From: Canibacter sp052085365
GTDB taxonomy: Bacteria > Actinomycetota > Actinomycetes > Actinomycetales > Microbacteriaceae
DNA length: 39,601 nucleotides
Assembly: GCA_052085365.1 (NCBI GenBank)
Contig: JBQDFP010000017.1
Location: 1 to 39,601 of the forward strand
Direction of reading: 5' to 3'
Shown: piece after piece, positions 15,344 to 24,465 of the stretch
How the letters are laid out: each line of letters begins with the position of its first letter
How positions within the stretch are numbered: position 1 is the first letter of the stretch
The notes under the pieces: generated by a model
Told to the model about the DNA's origin: nothing
Database searches by the model: none
The model's input: only the letters and a program-made list of their open reading frames with translations
Program-made: the position numbers and the translations under genes

Positions 15344-16105
15344 TCAATTCTGTATGAATGGGACCAGTGAAACGTCTGCTTCTTCCAGTGCTTTGCGCAC
15401 AGCTTGTGCAACGTGCACGGCTCCCGGAGTGTCCCCGTGCACGCAGATTGATTGTGGATCGAGCGTGATGAGTGATCCATCTTGCGCAGATATCGTGCCG
15501 GTGGTGGCTAGTTGCACCATGCGGCTGCCGACGAGTGATGCATCGGTGAAGACCGATCCGTCTTCGTTGCGGGGAACAAGAGTCCCGTCGGGACGATATG
15601 CACGATCGGCAAATGCTTCTGAGACAACGTGCACCCCCGCGTTGTGTGCGAGTGCTTCTAGTGGCGTACCTGCAAGGCACATGAGTGCGAGTGAACTATC
15701 CACGCCTTGGAGTGCAGTTATAACGGCTTCGGCCTGTCGCCCGCCTCGAGCAATAGTGTTGTACAACGCACCATGTGGTTTAACATATGTGACTTGTGCT
15801 CCCGCGCGTCCAGCGAAGGCCTGTAACGCACCGATCTGGTACGTGATATCAGCTTCAAGATCCGCTGGGTCAACGTCCATATTTCGACGGCCAAAGCCGA
15901 CGAGGTCTGGGTACGCAACATGTGCCCCAATATTGACGTCGTTTGCTGCGGCGGCACGTACGGTGCGGTTCATCGTGGCAGGGTCGCCCGCATGGAATCC
16001 GCAGGCAATATTTGCACTGGTCACAAGTTGGAGCATGGCGCGGTCTTCGGCAACCGACCACCGGCCGAAACTTTCACCAAGATCGCTATTGAGATCAATC
16101 CGCAC
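15344..16105 (-). CDS. pxpA: 5-oxoprolinase subunit A (LamB/YcsF family)
   Basis: This 253-residue protein has the LamB/YcsF hallmarks: N-terminal DLNSDLGESFG, then ANIACGFHAGDP, GAHVAYPDL, YVKPHGALYN and a C-terminal CVHGDTPGAV. It is the catalytic partner that receives activated 5-oxoproline in the PxpABC complex. The gene is the first of the pxpA-pxpBC-accC unit and lies 30 bp after the stop of the teichoic-acid-type transferase gene on the same strand, so all four may share a transcript. Length is normal. Confidence 0.95.
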   Translation of the reverse strand: MRIDLNSDLGESFGRWSVAEDRAMLQLVTSANIACGFHAGDPATMNRTVRAAAANDVNIGAHVAYPDLVGFGRRNMDVDPADLEADITYQIGALQAFAGRAGAQVTYVKPHGALYNTIARGGRQAEAVITALQGVDSSLALMCLAGTPLEALAHNAGVHVVSEAFADRAYRPDGTLVPRNEDGSVFTDASLVGSRMVQLATTGTISAQDGSLITLDPQSICVHGDTPGAVHVAQAVRKALEEADVSLVPFIQN

Positions 16106-16135
16106 CGTTTGCCCCTTTCTTCCTTCAGCTGTTGC

Positions 16136-17344
16136 TCAGCGTACCCCACGTCTTCGCGCACCTTCGAGAAGCAACCGTTCAATTGCATCGCCAAATTTCT
16201 GCATAGCAGACACTTCTGAAGTGTCGCCAAAATAATAAACTGACCATTCCTTCAGCTTCCCGAGCTTCGTTTCGTCATAGAGAGTTTCACGCAACACAGT
16301 CTCAAGATTTTCAAGGTCACCTGTCTTCAACCATTCGCAATCCGTCAGGTAACCTCGATTTGCAACTTCTGCCCGTTCAGACTCAGGCCGGGCAACCAAT
16401 AGCGGCTTGCCAATAGCAAGCCGGTCATACAGCATTGCCGAAATGTCACAGACCACAAGTTCTGGACTCCTGAGTTGCCAGGTTAACTCCGCAGAGGTGT
16501 CATACATATGATGAGCTGACGGGTCCTCACTGTTCGCACGTTCGATACTTTTGAGAATACGCTCATGAGCTTGACGGTATTCGGAAGAATAGGTTCCGCT
16601 ACGCGGATGCGGCCGATAAATGACTCGATACTTCGGGTGTTGCAGCAGCCACTGGACAAGTCGCTCACCATGAGTGACCACTGAACCGTAAGACATCGCC
16701 TGCAGGTCGCCTTCCCAGGTTGGGGCATACAGCACTGTCACACGACTATCGTCGGGATATGGCTGGACCCCTGTCATGAATTCCATCTGCGGACGACCGA
16801 TCCGAACTGTCCTCTGCTCAACATCGTACCCCCACAGCGCATTCGAGAGGCGTTGGGCTGCGGCCTCACCGGCCACAAATGCATAATCGTATGCTTTGTG
16901 CTGACTACTCTCCATATAAGCTTTATCGCTTTCACCATGGTTGATGAACACGTCGCTCGGATTTGGGTAGCGCATCATCTGAAAGTTTCGATGATTCTGG
17001 TTGACGTACAGCACAACATCGAGAGGCTGCGTTTCTGCGATCGCTTCAAGGTCCACGATCCGTTGTGCGTAAGCGACATCCAGTCCGCTCTCTTCGAGCA
17101 GTATTTTGGCAGTTGCAGATTTACGCGCGACCACAAGCACTGGCCATTTCGTGTTGATTTCTCGAAGCGGCGCATACCATTGACGGATCTGGTACAAATT
17201 CACGGGGTCGTCTGCGAAGTGCACTGCGATCCGGTACCGATCAGTGAGTATTTCTGGCCCGTCGTAAGGCTCCGGTGGTCGTAACTTTTTAACACCGCGT
17301 CTGATCAGTCCAGCCCAATACACTAATTTGTTCCGAAATCGCAT
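16136..17344 (-). CDS. CDP-glycerol glycerophosphotransferase family protein (TagB/TagF-like)
   Basis: This 402-residue protein has the conserved steps of the Glyphos_transf family: FINHGESDKAY, LYAPTWEGD, YRPHPRSG and the C-terminal VVCDISAMLYDRL. Members transfer glycerol phosphate or similar units from CDP-activated donors during synthesis of teichoic acids or related cell-wall glycopolymers. A basic, weakly amphipathic N-terminus (residues 1-25) may hold it to the membrane. There are no other wall-polymer genes nearby, so its product cannot be specified. The 211-bp gap to the divergent mtr gene contains the inverted pair ATGTTC/GAACAT (17367-17392), a possible promoter element. Confidence 0.88.
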   Translation of the reverse strand: MRFRNKLVYWAGLIRRGVKKLRPPEPYDGPEILTDRYRIAVHFADDPVNLYQIRQWYAPLREINTKWPVLVVARKSATAKILLEESGLDVAYAQRIVDLEAIAETQPLDVVLYVNQNHRNFQMMRYPNPSDVFINHGESDKAYMESSQHKAYDYAFVAGEAAAQRLSNALWGYDVEQRTVRIGRPQMEFMTGVQPYPDDSRVTVLYAPTWEGDLQAMSYGSVVTHGERLVQWLLQHPKYRVIYRPHPRSGTYSSEYRQAHERILKSIERANSEDPSAHHMYDTSAELTWQLRSPELVVCDISAMLYDRLAIGKPLLVARPESERAEVANRGYLTDCEWLKTGDLENLETVLRETLYDETKLGKLKEWSVYYFGDTSEVSAMQKFGDAIERLLLEGARRRGVR

Positions 17345-17555
17345 ATACCATCCTCACAGCGTATGAATGTTCTGCAGCATCGGAATGAACATACGCTAGT
17401 CAGCTTTGTAAATAATGCCGTCCAACTGAAAGGAAGGTGCAAAACTGGGTACTGGCGGCCTGTTCGTCTGAACGCTCAGTGTTCCTGGAGGGGTATGCAA
17501 ACGTGCTGAAACAGGACAACCGAATTTGCCTTACATGAAGGGCGGAAATCTAGAC

Positions 17556-18983
17556 ATGTGGAATAATCCCGATCTTGCGATCATTGGTTCTGGCTCTGGT
17601 AATAGCCTTATTACTCCGTACTGGGACGACAAACGAGTGACTCTAGTCGAAGCGCACCGACCTTTTGGAGGCACCTGTCTCAACGTTGGCTGTATCCCGA
17701 CCAAAATGTTTGTTCGTACCGCTGAGACGGCACGAACCTCGAGCGATTCAGAACGCTTGAATGTATCGATGCACACTGACGCCGTCGACTGGGAAGGAGT
17801 GCGTGATCGCATTTTCGGTCGTATTGATCCTCTTGCTCAAAGTGGACGTAAATATCGGGGCCAGGACAATGCCAATGTTGAACTTGTGGAACAACACGCC
17901 ACGCTCACAGGAGGAACCAGTTTCACGACTCCAGACGATCAGAAATTTCAGCCTCAGCAACTCGTTATTGCAGCGGGATCGAGACCGTTCCTTCCTGATA
18001 TAGCTGGTATAGAACTACCGAACGTGCACACGTCCGACACAATAATGCGACTTCCAGAACAGCCGGAATCACTCATCATTGTTGGAGGTGGAGACGTCGC
18101 ATGCGAATTTGCGAGTATCTTCTCCGGCCTCGGCACAAACGTCACCCAGGTGATTCGCGGACGTCGATTACTCAAACACCTCGACGACGAGATCAGTGAA
18201 GCGTTTACTGAAGAAGCGCGCACGAACTGGACGCTCATCACGGAACAGTCGCCGCTAGAAATTCAAGAACGTGACGGTTGCGCTTCCGTGTTGTTTGCAC
18301 ACTCAACTGACTCTAATTCAGAGGTGTCCAGAGTTTGCGCGGACACCGTTTTGATCGCTACTGGGCGTGTACCGAACACGGACTCGCTCGGAGCGCGAGC
18401 GGCGGGATTCGATCTGCACGATGATGGTCGTCTCAAGGTCGACGAATATATGCGAGTTCTCGCACAGGGCACCGCCGTTTCTGGAGTTTACGCGTTGGGT
18501 GACGTGTGCTCGAGCGAACAGCTCAAACATGTTGCGAACCACCAGGCACGCATTGTTAGCCACAATCTCGAACATCCTGATGATTTACGCGTTGACGGCC
18601 TTCTACCGGTTGTGGCGGCCACATTTACTCACCCTGAAGTGGCGAGTGTCGGGTTGACCGAGCATGCAGCAATTGAAGAAATTGGATCTGAGAACGTCAC
18701 GGTGAATACTCAGATGTATTCTGATGTTGCCTATGGCTGGGCGCTAGAAGACCGCACAGGTCGATGCAAAGTGGTTGCCGATACAAGAACTGGCCAGATT
18801 TTGGGTGCCTCTGTGATGGGATACCAAGCGTCGAACATCATTCAACCGATTGTCATGGCAATGTCATTCGATGTGGATGCCTATACTGTCGCACGTGGAC
18901 AGTACTGGCCTCACCCTGCGTTAAGCGAAGTCGTTGAAAACGCGCTCCTCGGGCTCAATGTTCCCGAAGGTGACGCGTTCTAA
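17556..18983 (+). CDS. mtr: Mycothione reductase
   Basis: This 475-residue FAD/NAD(P)H disulfide oxidoreductase has the FAD loop IIGSGSGNS, where the Asn after the glycines is typical of mycothione reductases. The redox pair is Cys41/Cys46 in GGTCLNVGCIPTK. The second dinucleotide loop is VGGGDVACEF, and the C-terminal base region is YWPHPALSEVVENALL. It keeps mycothiol, the actinobacterial counterpart of glutathione, reduced. The ATG at 17556 is preferred to one 30 bases upstream because family members start about six residues before the FAD loop. It stands alone on the plus strand, convergent with mnmA. Confidence 0.93.
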   Translation: MWNNPDLAIIGSGSGNSLITPYWDDKRVTLVEAHRPFGGTCLNVGCIPTKMFVRTAETARTSSDSERLNVSMHTDAVDWEGVRDRIFGRIDPLAQSGRKYRGQDNANVELVEQHATLTGGTSFTTPDDQKFQPQQLVIAAGSRPFLPDIAGIELPNVHTSDTIMRLPEQPESLIIVGGGDVACEFASIFSGLGTNVTQVIRGRRLLKHLDDEISEAFTEEARTNWTLITEQSPLEIQERDGCASVLFAHSTDSNSEVSRVCADTVLIATGRVPNTDSLGARAAGFDLHDDGRLKVDEYMRVLAQGTAVSGVYALGDVCSSEQLKHVANHQARIVSHNLEHPDDLRVDGLLPVVAATFTHPEVASVGLTEHAAIEEIGSENVTVNTQMYSDVAYGWALEDRTGRCKVVADTRTGQILGASVMGYQASNIIQPIVMAMSFDVDAYTVARGQYWPHPALSEVVENALLGLNVPEGDAF

Positions 18984-19004
18984 CACGGCACTTGTCGCGG
19001 AGGC

Positions 19005-20192
19005 TTAGACGACCACGGTTTCTCTACTCGCAACGACTTCAGGCTGCGCAGCAACCTCGTCATGAGCGATAGCGCGATCAATCGTGAACTGCCCAAGCAC
19101 CCGGGTTCCAATGTAGATCACCGAAGACTGCCCTGGTGCGACACCAACAAGCGGCTCGTCCACATCTACAATTATCTCGTGAGTTGCTTCGACTCGATGC
19201 TGTTCCGTTCGGTCATCCTCAGAGATCTCCACCAAACGTGCCGTTGCAGGAACAGTATCGCCGTGGGCACGGATCTGCACTTCACAACGGAACGCCTCTT
19301 GCATGTTGAACCCCGGCTCTCCTGTCAGAGAATATCTACCGCCAGCAATACGGCCAATTTCTAGCGCGTCTTTTGGTCCTACCACAACCTGATTTGAGAC
19401 TGGACGGATTGAGAGCACGTAGCGAGGCTTCCCATCTGACGCGGGACGCCCAAGCTGCAAGCCACGACGCTGGCCCACGGTATATCCGTTCGCACCATCA
19501 TGGCTGCCAACAACGTCACCAGATTGGTCTACAATTTCACCGGGTTCGCGATGCATGTGCTCATTCAACCATCCACGAGTGTCACCATCTGGAATAAAGC
19601 ATATGTCGTAACTGTCAGGCTTTTGCGCGATCTGTATTCCACGCTCAGCAGCTTCAGCGCGTACCAGATCCTTTGACGGCGTATCCCCGAGCGGAAAATA
19701 GCAGTAGGCGAGCTGGTCCGCGCGCAACACACCAAGCACATACGACTGGTCTTTGGCTTCAGCACTCGCACGGTGCAGTTCACGCCCGTTCTCGCCGTCA
19801 ATGAGCGTCGCGTAATGGCCGGTTGCTACTGCGTCAAATCCGAGGGCGATCGCCTTATCAAGCAGCGCTTCAAATTTGATCTTTTCGTTGCACCTCAGAC
19901 ACGGGTTTGGTGTCCTACCCGCTTCATATTCAGCGACGAAATCGTCTACGACGTCTGCTTTAAACCGATCGCTAAAGTCCCAAACATAAAAGGGGATGTC
20001 GAGCATATTTGCGACACGTCGGGCATCCATCGCATCTTCTACCGTACAACAGCCCCGGCTTCCAGTCCGGAGGGTCCCTGGCATGCGACTCAACGCCAAA
20101 TGCACACCAACGACTTCGTGCCCGGCCTCCACGGCACGGGCTGCTGCCACAGCGCTATCAACGCCGCCACTCATCGCTGCTAAAACCTTCAT
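19005..20192 (-). CDS. mnmA: tRNA-specific 2-thiouridylase MnmA
   Basis: This 395-residue enzyme adds sulfur to uridine 34 of Lys, Glu and Gln tRNAs. The PP-loop SGGVDS is near the start, the first catalytic cysteine lies in NPCLRCNEKIKF and the persulfide-accepting cysteine in SYDICFIPDGD. A C-terminal beta-barrel follows. The start at 20192 (MKVLAAMSGG) fits the family better than a longer in-frame start 57 bases upstream that would run into the desulfurase gene. It lies 19 bp after the cysteine desulfurase, its probable sulfur donor. The last 30 residues form a variable tail. Confidence 0.95.
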   Translation of the reverse strand: MKVLAAMSGGVDSAVAAARAVEAGHEVVGVHLALSRMPGTLRTGSRGCCTVEDAMDARRVANMLDIPFYVWDFSDRFKADVVDDFVAEYEAGRTPNPCLRCNEKIKFEALLDKAIALGFDAVATGHYATLIDGENGRELHRASAEAKDQSYVLGVLRADQLAYCYFPLGDTPSKDLVRAEAAERGIQIAQKPDSYDICFIPDGDTRGWLNEHMHREPGEIVDQSGDVVGSHDGANGYTVGQRRGLQLGRPASDGKPRYVLSIRPVSNQVVVGPKDALEIGRIAGGRYSLTGEPGFNMQEAFRCEVQIRAHGDTVPATARLVEISEDDRTEQHRVEATHEIIVDVDEPLVGVAPGQSSVIYIGTRVLGQFTIDRAIAHDEVAAQPEVVASRETVVV

Positions 20193-20211
20193 TTGAGCTA
20201 TTGTACGCGCT

Positions 20212-21408
20212 TCATGCAGTGTGCGAGTTAAGCCCAGCTTGACGTGCACGTTCTATTGCGCTGGGCAACGCTGTCAGCAGTGCATCCACTTCATCATCCC
20301 GGGTGTGTGAACTGAGTGTGAAACGTAGAGCACCGGCTGCTTCATCTTCGGGTAAGCCAATTGCGAGCATGACGTGTGAGACCTCGGTGACACCCGCGGT
20401 ACACGCGGAACCGGTTGAAACCGATACGCCAGCAATATCGAGCATAAACAGGAGTGAATCCCCCTGACAGCCAGGAAACGTGAAGTGTGCATTTGCCGCA
20501 AGTCGAGCATCTTCCCCCGCAGTTTTAGGGTCAGGGCCTCGCAATATGGCACTTGGGTCAATTTCTCGAATTCCTGTAATGAGGCGATCGCGCAGCTCGC
20601 GCATACGTTGCAATCGCTTGGAATTTGGTTGGGCTTCTTGCATGGCAGCGGCAAAACCAACTGCGCCCGCGGTGTCCTGAGTGCCAGATCGGACTCGTTG
20701 CTGCGACCCACCATGAATGAGCGCCTCTGGCGTCCAGTCACGTCGGAGTATAAGTGCCCCTGAGGCTACCGGTCCCCCGATTTTGTGAGCCGAGAGGCTC
20801 AACGCCGCGGGCCGGGTTCCAAGAGTTGACAGGTCAACCTGTCCGAGCGCAGACACTGCATCTATATGAAGCGGAATACCTGCGGTGTCAGCAATCTCAG
20901 CGAGCCTTTCAACCGGCTGCACCGTACCTATCTCGTTATTCGCCCAAATCACCGAAGCTACTGCGATCTGTTCGGCACCGTACTGATCAATTGCGTTCTG
21001 CAATTCGTTCGGATGCAATACACCGAATTTGTCGAGCGGCATGAGGTGTATCTGAGCGTTCTGCGTTCGTTCAAGCCATGCTGCGGTATCAATCGTCGCA
21101 TGGTGTTCACCTTCAGCAATGAGCACAACTGGACGAGTGCCTGTTGGATTGTTGCGTGCCCAGAAGAAACCTTTCAACGCAAGGTTGATTGATTCGGTTC
21201 CACCCGAGGTGAAAATCACTTCGCTTGACGTGACTTTCAACATATTCGCAATCGTTTCGCGCGCAGATTCAAGCACGTCACGGGCTTGCTGACCGTGGCC
21301 GTGTTGGGACGCGGGATTACCCACGGTTCGGAGCGCGTCAGTGTAGGCCGCCAACACTGTTTCTGGCATCGGCGAGGTTGCTGCGTGGTCTAAGTATGCT
21401 CGAGCCAC
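20212..21408 (-). CDS. Cysteine desulfurase (NifS/IscS family)
   Basis: This 398-residue PLP enzyme removes sulfur from cysteine as a persulfide. It carries the N-terminal YLDHAATSP, the cofactor His103 region (EGEHHATID), the PLP lysine Lys209 in SLSAHKIGGP and the sulfur-carrying Cys336 in STGSACTAG. The extended active-site loop fits the class I (IscS/NifS) group. No scaffold or iron-sulfur assembly gene follows; mnmA does, so the main job is likely sulfur supply for tRNA thiolation. The gap to the CnoX gene upstream is 2 nt. Confidence 0.95.
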   Translation of the reverse strand: MARAYLDHAATSPMPETVLAAYTDALRTVGNPASQHGHGQQARDVLESARETIANMLKVTSSEVIFTSGGTESINLALKGFFWARNNPTGTRPVVLIAEGEHHATIDTAAWLERTQNAQIHLMPLDKFGVLHPNELQNAIDQYGAEQIAVASVIWANNEIGTVQPVERLAEIADTAGIPLHIDAVSALGQVDLSTLGTRPAALSLSAHKIGGPVASGALILRRDWTPEALIHGGSQQRVRSGTQDTAGAVGFAAAMQEAQPNSKRLQRMRELRDRLITGIREIDPSAILRGPDPKTAGEDARLAANAHFTFPGCQGDSLLFMLDIAGVSVSTGSACTAGVTEVSHVMLAIGLPEDEAAGALRFTLSSHTRDDEVDALLTALPSAIERARQAGLNSHTA

Positions 21409-21410
21409 AG

Positions 21411-22391
21411 TTAGTACAGAAGGTTCGCAAACTGTCGACGGGCCACCGAGACACGCGGATCATGGGCTCCTACAACTTCGAACAGTTCAAGTAGTCGGGT
21501 CTGAATCTTTTCGCGGTTCTCTTCCGTTGCTGCGGCAAAGAGATCAAGTACTCGCAAGAACCCGTCTTCCACGTGGCCTCCTGACACATCAAGGTCAGCG
21601 ACAAGCAGCTGCGCATCAATGTCATCAGGATGAGACGCCGCAGTTTGTCGGACTTCTTCTGTTGTATGCCCTTGGAGCCGTTCAAGAAGCTTCACTTGCG
21701 CGAGCGCAGCCCGAGCTTCATCGTCTCGGGGATTCCGTTTCAGCACTGCTGCGTATTCTTCTGCAGCCTGAGCGAACTTTCCGTCATTCAGAGCTGCAAG
21801 TGCCGCCTCATGCTCTGGGTTTATTGGTTCTTCCGCCTCGGCAGCCGATTCCTCGTCGCCCGCAGGGGCGTCGAGATCTGGTGCACTCACTTCTCCAGTG
21901 ATTCCTTGTGACTTGGCGAGTTCTAAGAGCTGACCAAACACTTCACGAATCTGTGGTTCGGCGGCTTCACCCTGAAAGAGTTGCACTGGTCGTCCAGCAA
22001 CCAGTGCAACTACGAGTGGAACCGACTGTGCCTGAAAAGCTTGAACAAGCTGCGGGTTAGCGTCTGCGTTCACTTTACCGAGGGCAACTTTGCCTCGGCC
22101 TTCGCGTGTAATTTTTTCGAGAACTGGACCAAGCGTGCCACTGGGTCCGAGTTGTTCAGACCACAGCTCGATCACAACGGGAACCACCGAAGATAGCTGC
22201 ACGGCAGCTTCCCAGTTCTGATCAGTGAGTTCAAATACAACCGATGGGATGTCTACGACACCGTTGTGATTTGCTGGGCCGGCTTGATTCGCTCCCGCAG
22301 CCGGTGAGTTCTGGGAGTTCCGGGAGTCTTGTGCGAGATGGCTGAGATCGATTCCGCCTCCGGGAATCTGTTCGGGCATGCCTGGGTTCAT
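21411..22391 (-). CDS. CnoX/YbbN-like thioredoxin-TPR co-chaperone without CxxC
   Basis: This 326-residue protein begins with a Pro/Gly-rich, probably disordered stretch (1-45). A thioredoxin-fold domain follows (about 48-160), then a TPR-like helical domain (about 180-326). At the active-site position the sequence reads ELWSEQLGPSGTL, so both thioredoxin cysteines are absent, while the cis-proline loop (SVPLVVAL) is kept. CnoX proteins bind clients and hand them to chaperones, and many actinobacterial members lack the redox pair, so a purely holdase role is likely. It is packed between the membrane protein and desulfurase genes with 2-nt gaps on both sides. Confidence 0.85.
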   Translation of the reverse strand: MNPGMPEQIPGGGIDLSHLAQDSRNSQNSPAAGANQAGPANHNGVVDIPSVVFELTDQNWEAAVQLSSVVPVVIELWSEQLGPSGTLGPVLEKITREGRGKVALGKVNADANPQLVQAFQAQSVPLVVALVAGRPVQLFQGEAAEPQIREVFGQLLELAKSQGITGEVSAPDLDAPAGDEESAAEAEEPINPEHEAALAALNDGKFAQAAEEYAAVLKRNPRDDEARAALAQVKLLERLQGHTTEEVRQTAASHPDDIDAQLLVADLDVSGGHVEDGFLRVLDLFAAATEENREKIQTRLLELFEVVGAHDPRVSVARRQFANLLY

Positions 22392-22393
22392 TG

Positions 22394-24289
22394 TTAGTCT
22401 GACGCTCCTACAAGTTCGCTCGTTGATCCGAGTAGCTGGATCGGATCATCTGAGCTTTTATTGGGTACGAAAAATAGCAGTTGATGCTCGACGTTCTGTA
22501 CGATCTTTGCTTTCTTGCCGCTCATACCGGAGATTGCTTTCACAACATTTCCAACCGGAAGCTCTGAGCCTTCTTTAGCGGTTGTGACGCGGCTTTCCAC
22601 AACGGTTGTTGCAACGAGCGCGCCACCTGCGCCGGTTGACAGCGCAACTGGCGCGGTATCGCTTTGCTGAGCCGATACCGAGTACGACGCTTCACCTTCT
22701 TGGTCTTCTAAACGACCCTGTTCGCCTTTCACCCAGTTTGCGCCGCCGCTCGTGAAGACCGGGTCCTCTCCGACATCAAAGTTCTTCGCTGCTTCATCCT
22801 CTTCGCCCTTGGTGAGAACCGTTGCATACGATTCACCGAGCTCTTCCGGCGGTAGCTTCAACGTGGAAATAGCATTATCAAGCACGGCGGTGCCTTCTTC
22901 AGCTGGCGCAGCTGAAGGCATATTGATGCCTCCGCGCAGATTAAAGATCCGGTTCACGGTGTAGCTCGACTGCGGCGTCTCCTGTTGAAGCATCAATCCC
23001 AAAGACGGGGAATTATCTTCAGTCTCTGTCGCTTCGTCACTGTCGACGGCCTCATCGTTTGTGCCCTCGTCAGCGTTCTCTTCCACATCTTCAAGCGTGG
23101 GTTCAGTCGCAGAGGAGGCAAGCGCGATGAAGATGGTGCGCGGCCACTGATCAGTGCTCTGGATCAGTTCGTAACCGAGACGTTCGTTCAGCAGAAATGG
23201 CGGAAGCACCGCATATTCGTCTTCAGCTTTACGAATCTTATAGTTCGCAGCGCGCTGTTTTAACGCATCACCAGAAAAGCGCTTCTTCAATTCGTCTGCG
23301 TCTAAATCCGAGTCAGCTTTAACTGCAGTGGTTGAGATTTCGTTCACGATACGTTCAAGCTGTTTGTCAGTAACCGGACTTGCCGCAACGTTTTCGTCAT
23401 CCGTTTGCGCAGATTCTTCGGCCGCACGGTCGAACTGCGGCCAGTAACTTGGAGAACAACCGGTGAGTACCACTGCGCCCGCAAGAGTAAGCCCTACTAA
23501 ACCTACGGTGCGCGCTCGACGTTCAGTTTTCACACTGCTCCCTTGTGCACTCGGGTGGATTGAGTCCACTTTCTTGCGTCGTTTCACCGAGTCTCGAATA
23601 CCCAGGAGCGGTCCACGTCTGCCCCGTCGCGGACCAAGACCACGACGGTCACGATCGACCGCAATGATGTACAGCACGATACCCAGAGCAGCCAACACTC
23701 CGCCGACGCTCAATAACGGGCCTGCCCAGGGAGTGTAAATATTCCGCTCCCAAGAAATCGTGACCGGTGAGTTCACCGTCTCACCAGATTCGGTGCTCGC
23801 AATAAGTGCGGCCTGTCCAGGCTTAAGCTTCAGCTTTTGCGTAACTCCAGAGGTGTCCATAGCCGGAGCTTCGTCGATCCATAAATCGCTCCCCCGTGGA
23901 TCTTGCCATTCAGGTTCTGCGACTTCTGCCTCAGTCGGCTCATCGGTCTCACCATTATCTGGCGTGTCGGCAGGGATATCCGTCGACTCGAGGTCACTTT
24001 CTTCGGAGGAATACGTCAACTGTGTGTATCCCACTGGCGCGAGCCAGGCTTCGATATCTCCGGCTTGGCCATATGCAACCATGACGTTCTTGCCTTGGAT
24101 GCTAATGGATGGTGTCCCATTGCCTTTAGCGAGTTCCTCTTCAGTAATGAAGCCGTATTGCACATTGCTCAGTGCAGACGTCTGTACTGTGCTTTCGGTA
24201 GGTTCAGCAAAGAATGTCCGCTGCCCCAGACCCACAAACATGAGGATCGCTCCGAGCGCCAGCGACGCAATCGCCCAAAAATATCGCAC
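22394..24289 (-). CDS. Three-segment membrane protein with internal lipobox-like sequence
   Basis: No characterised family is recognised in this 631-residue protein. Residues 5-25 form a first membrane segment, followed by an acidic extracellular-looking region with many Glu/Asp (about 95-130). A second membrane segment lies at about 188-211, then a very basic cytosolic stretch (212-260). A third hydrophobic segment ends in LTGC (Cys278) followed by SPSYWPQ. Basic stretch, hydrophobic segment and LTGC look exactly like a lipoprotein signal, as though a lipoprotein had been joined to a two-helix membrane protein. The C-terminal 350 residues are acidic and presumably extracellular. It heads the unit containing the CnoX, desulfurase and mnmA genes. 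Confidence 0.7.
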   Translation of the reverse strand: MRYFWAIASLALGAILMFVGLGQRTFFAEPTESTVQTSALSNVQYGFITEEELAKGNGTPSISIQGKNVMVAYGQAGDIEAWLAPVGYTQLTYSSEESDLESTDIPADTPDNGETDEPTEAEVAEPEWQDPRGSDLWIDEAPAMDTSGVTQKLKLKPGQAALIASTESGETVNSPVTISWERNIYTPWAGPLLSVGGVLAALGIVLYIIAVDRDRRGLGPRRGRRGPLLGIRDSVKRRKKVDSIHPSAQGSSVKTERRARTVGLVGLTLAGAVVLTGCSPSYWPQFDRAAEESAQTDDENVAASPVTDKQLERIVNEISTTAVKADSDLDADELKKRFSGDALKQRAANYKIRKAEDEYAVLPPFLLNERLGYELIQSTDQWPRTIFIALASSATEPTLEDVEENADEGTNDEAVDSDEATETEDNSPSLGLMLQQETPQSSYTVNRIFNLRGGINMPSAAPAEEGTAVLDNAISTLKLPPEELGESYATVLTKGEEDEAAKNFDVGEDPVFTSGGANWVKGEQGRLEDQEGEASYSVSAQQSDTAPVALSTGAGGALVATTVVESRVTTAKEGSELPVGNVVKAISGMSGKKAKIVQNVEHQLLFFVPNKSSDDPIQLLGSTSELVGASD

Positions 24290-24393
24290 GCGTGCCTGCC
24301 TCTACTATTCATTGATGAGCAAGAATTAAGCAAAGCTCCACTCTACCGGAAAAGACTCCCCAACCCCTGAATTATTCGTACAGCGAAAGCAAC

Positions 24394-24431
24394 TATCCAG
24401 GCTCGTCACTTAGGATAAGCAGGTATCCTGG
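24394..24431. promoter_or_regulatory. Cluster of three related half-sites between divergent genes
   Basis: TATCCAGG (24394-24401) and TATCCTGG (24424-24431) are near-identical direct repeats 30 bp apart. AGGATA (24412-24417) forms an inverted repeat with the second one across a 6-bp spacer. They lie in the 176-bp gap between the divergent membrane-protein and coiled-coil genes. A shared operator is plausible. No known factor is recognised. Confidence 0.35.
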
Positions 24432-24465
24432 TTCGTACTCATCAGGGCATATTGACGGAGGCGTT

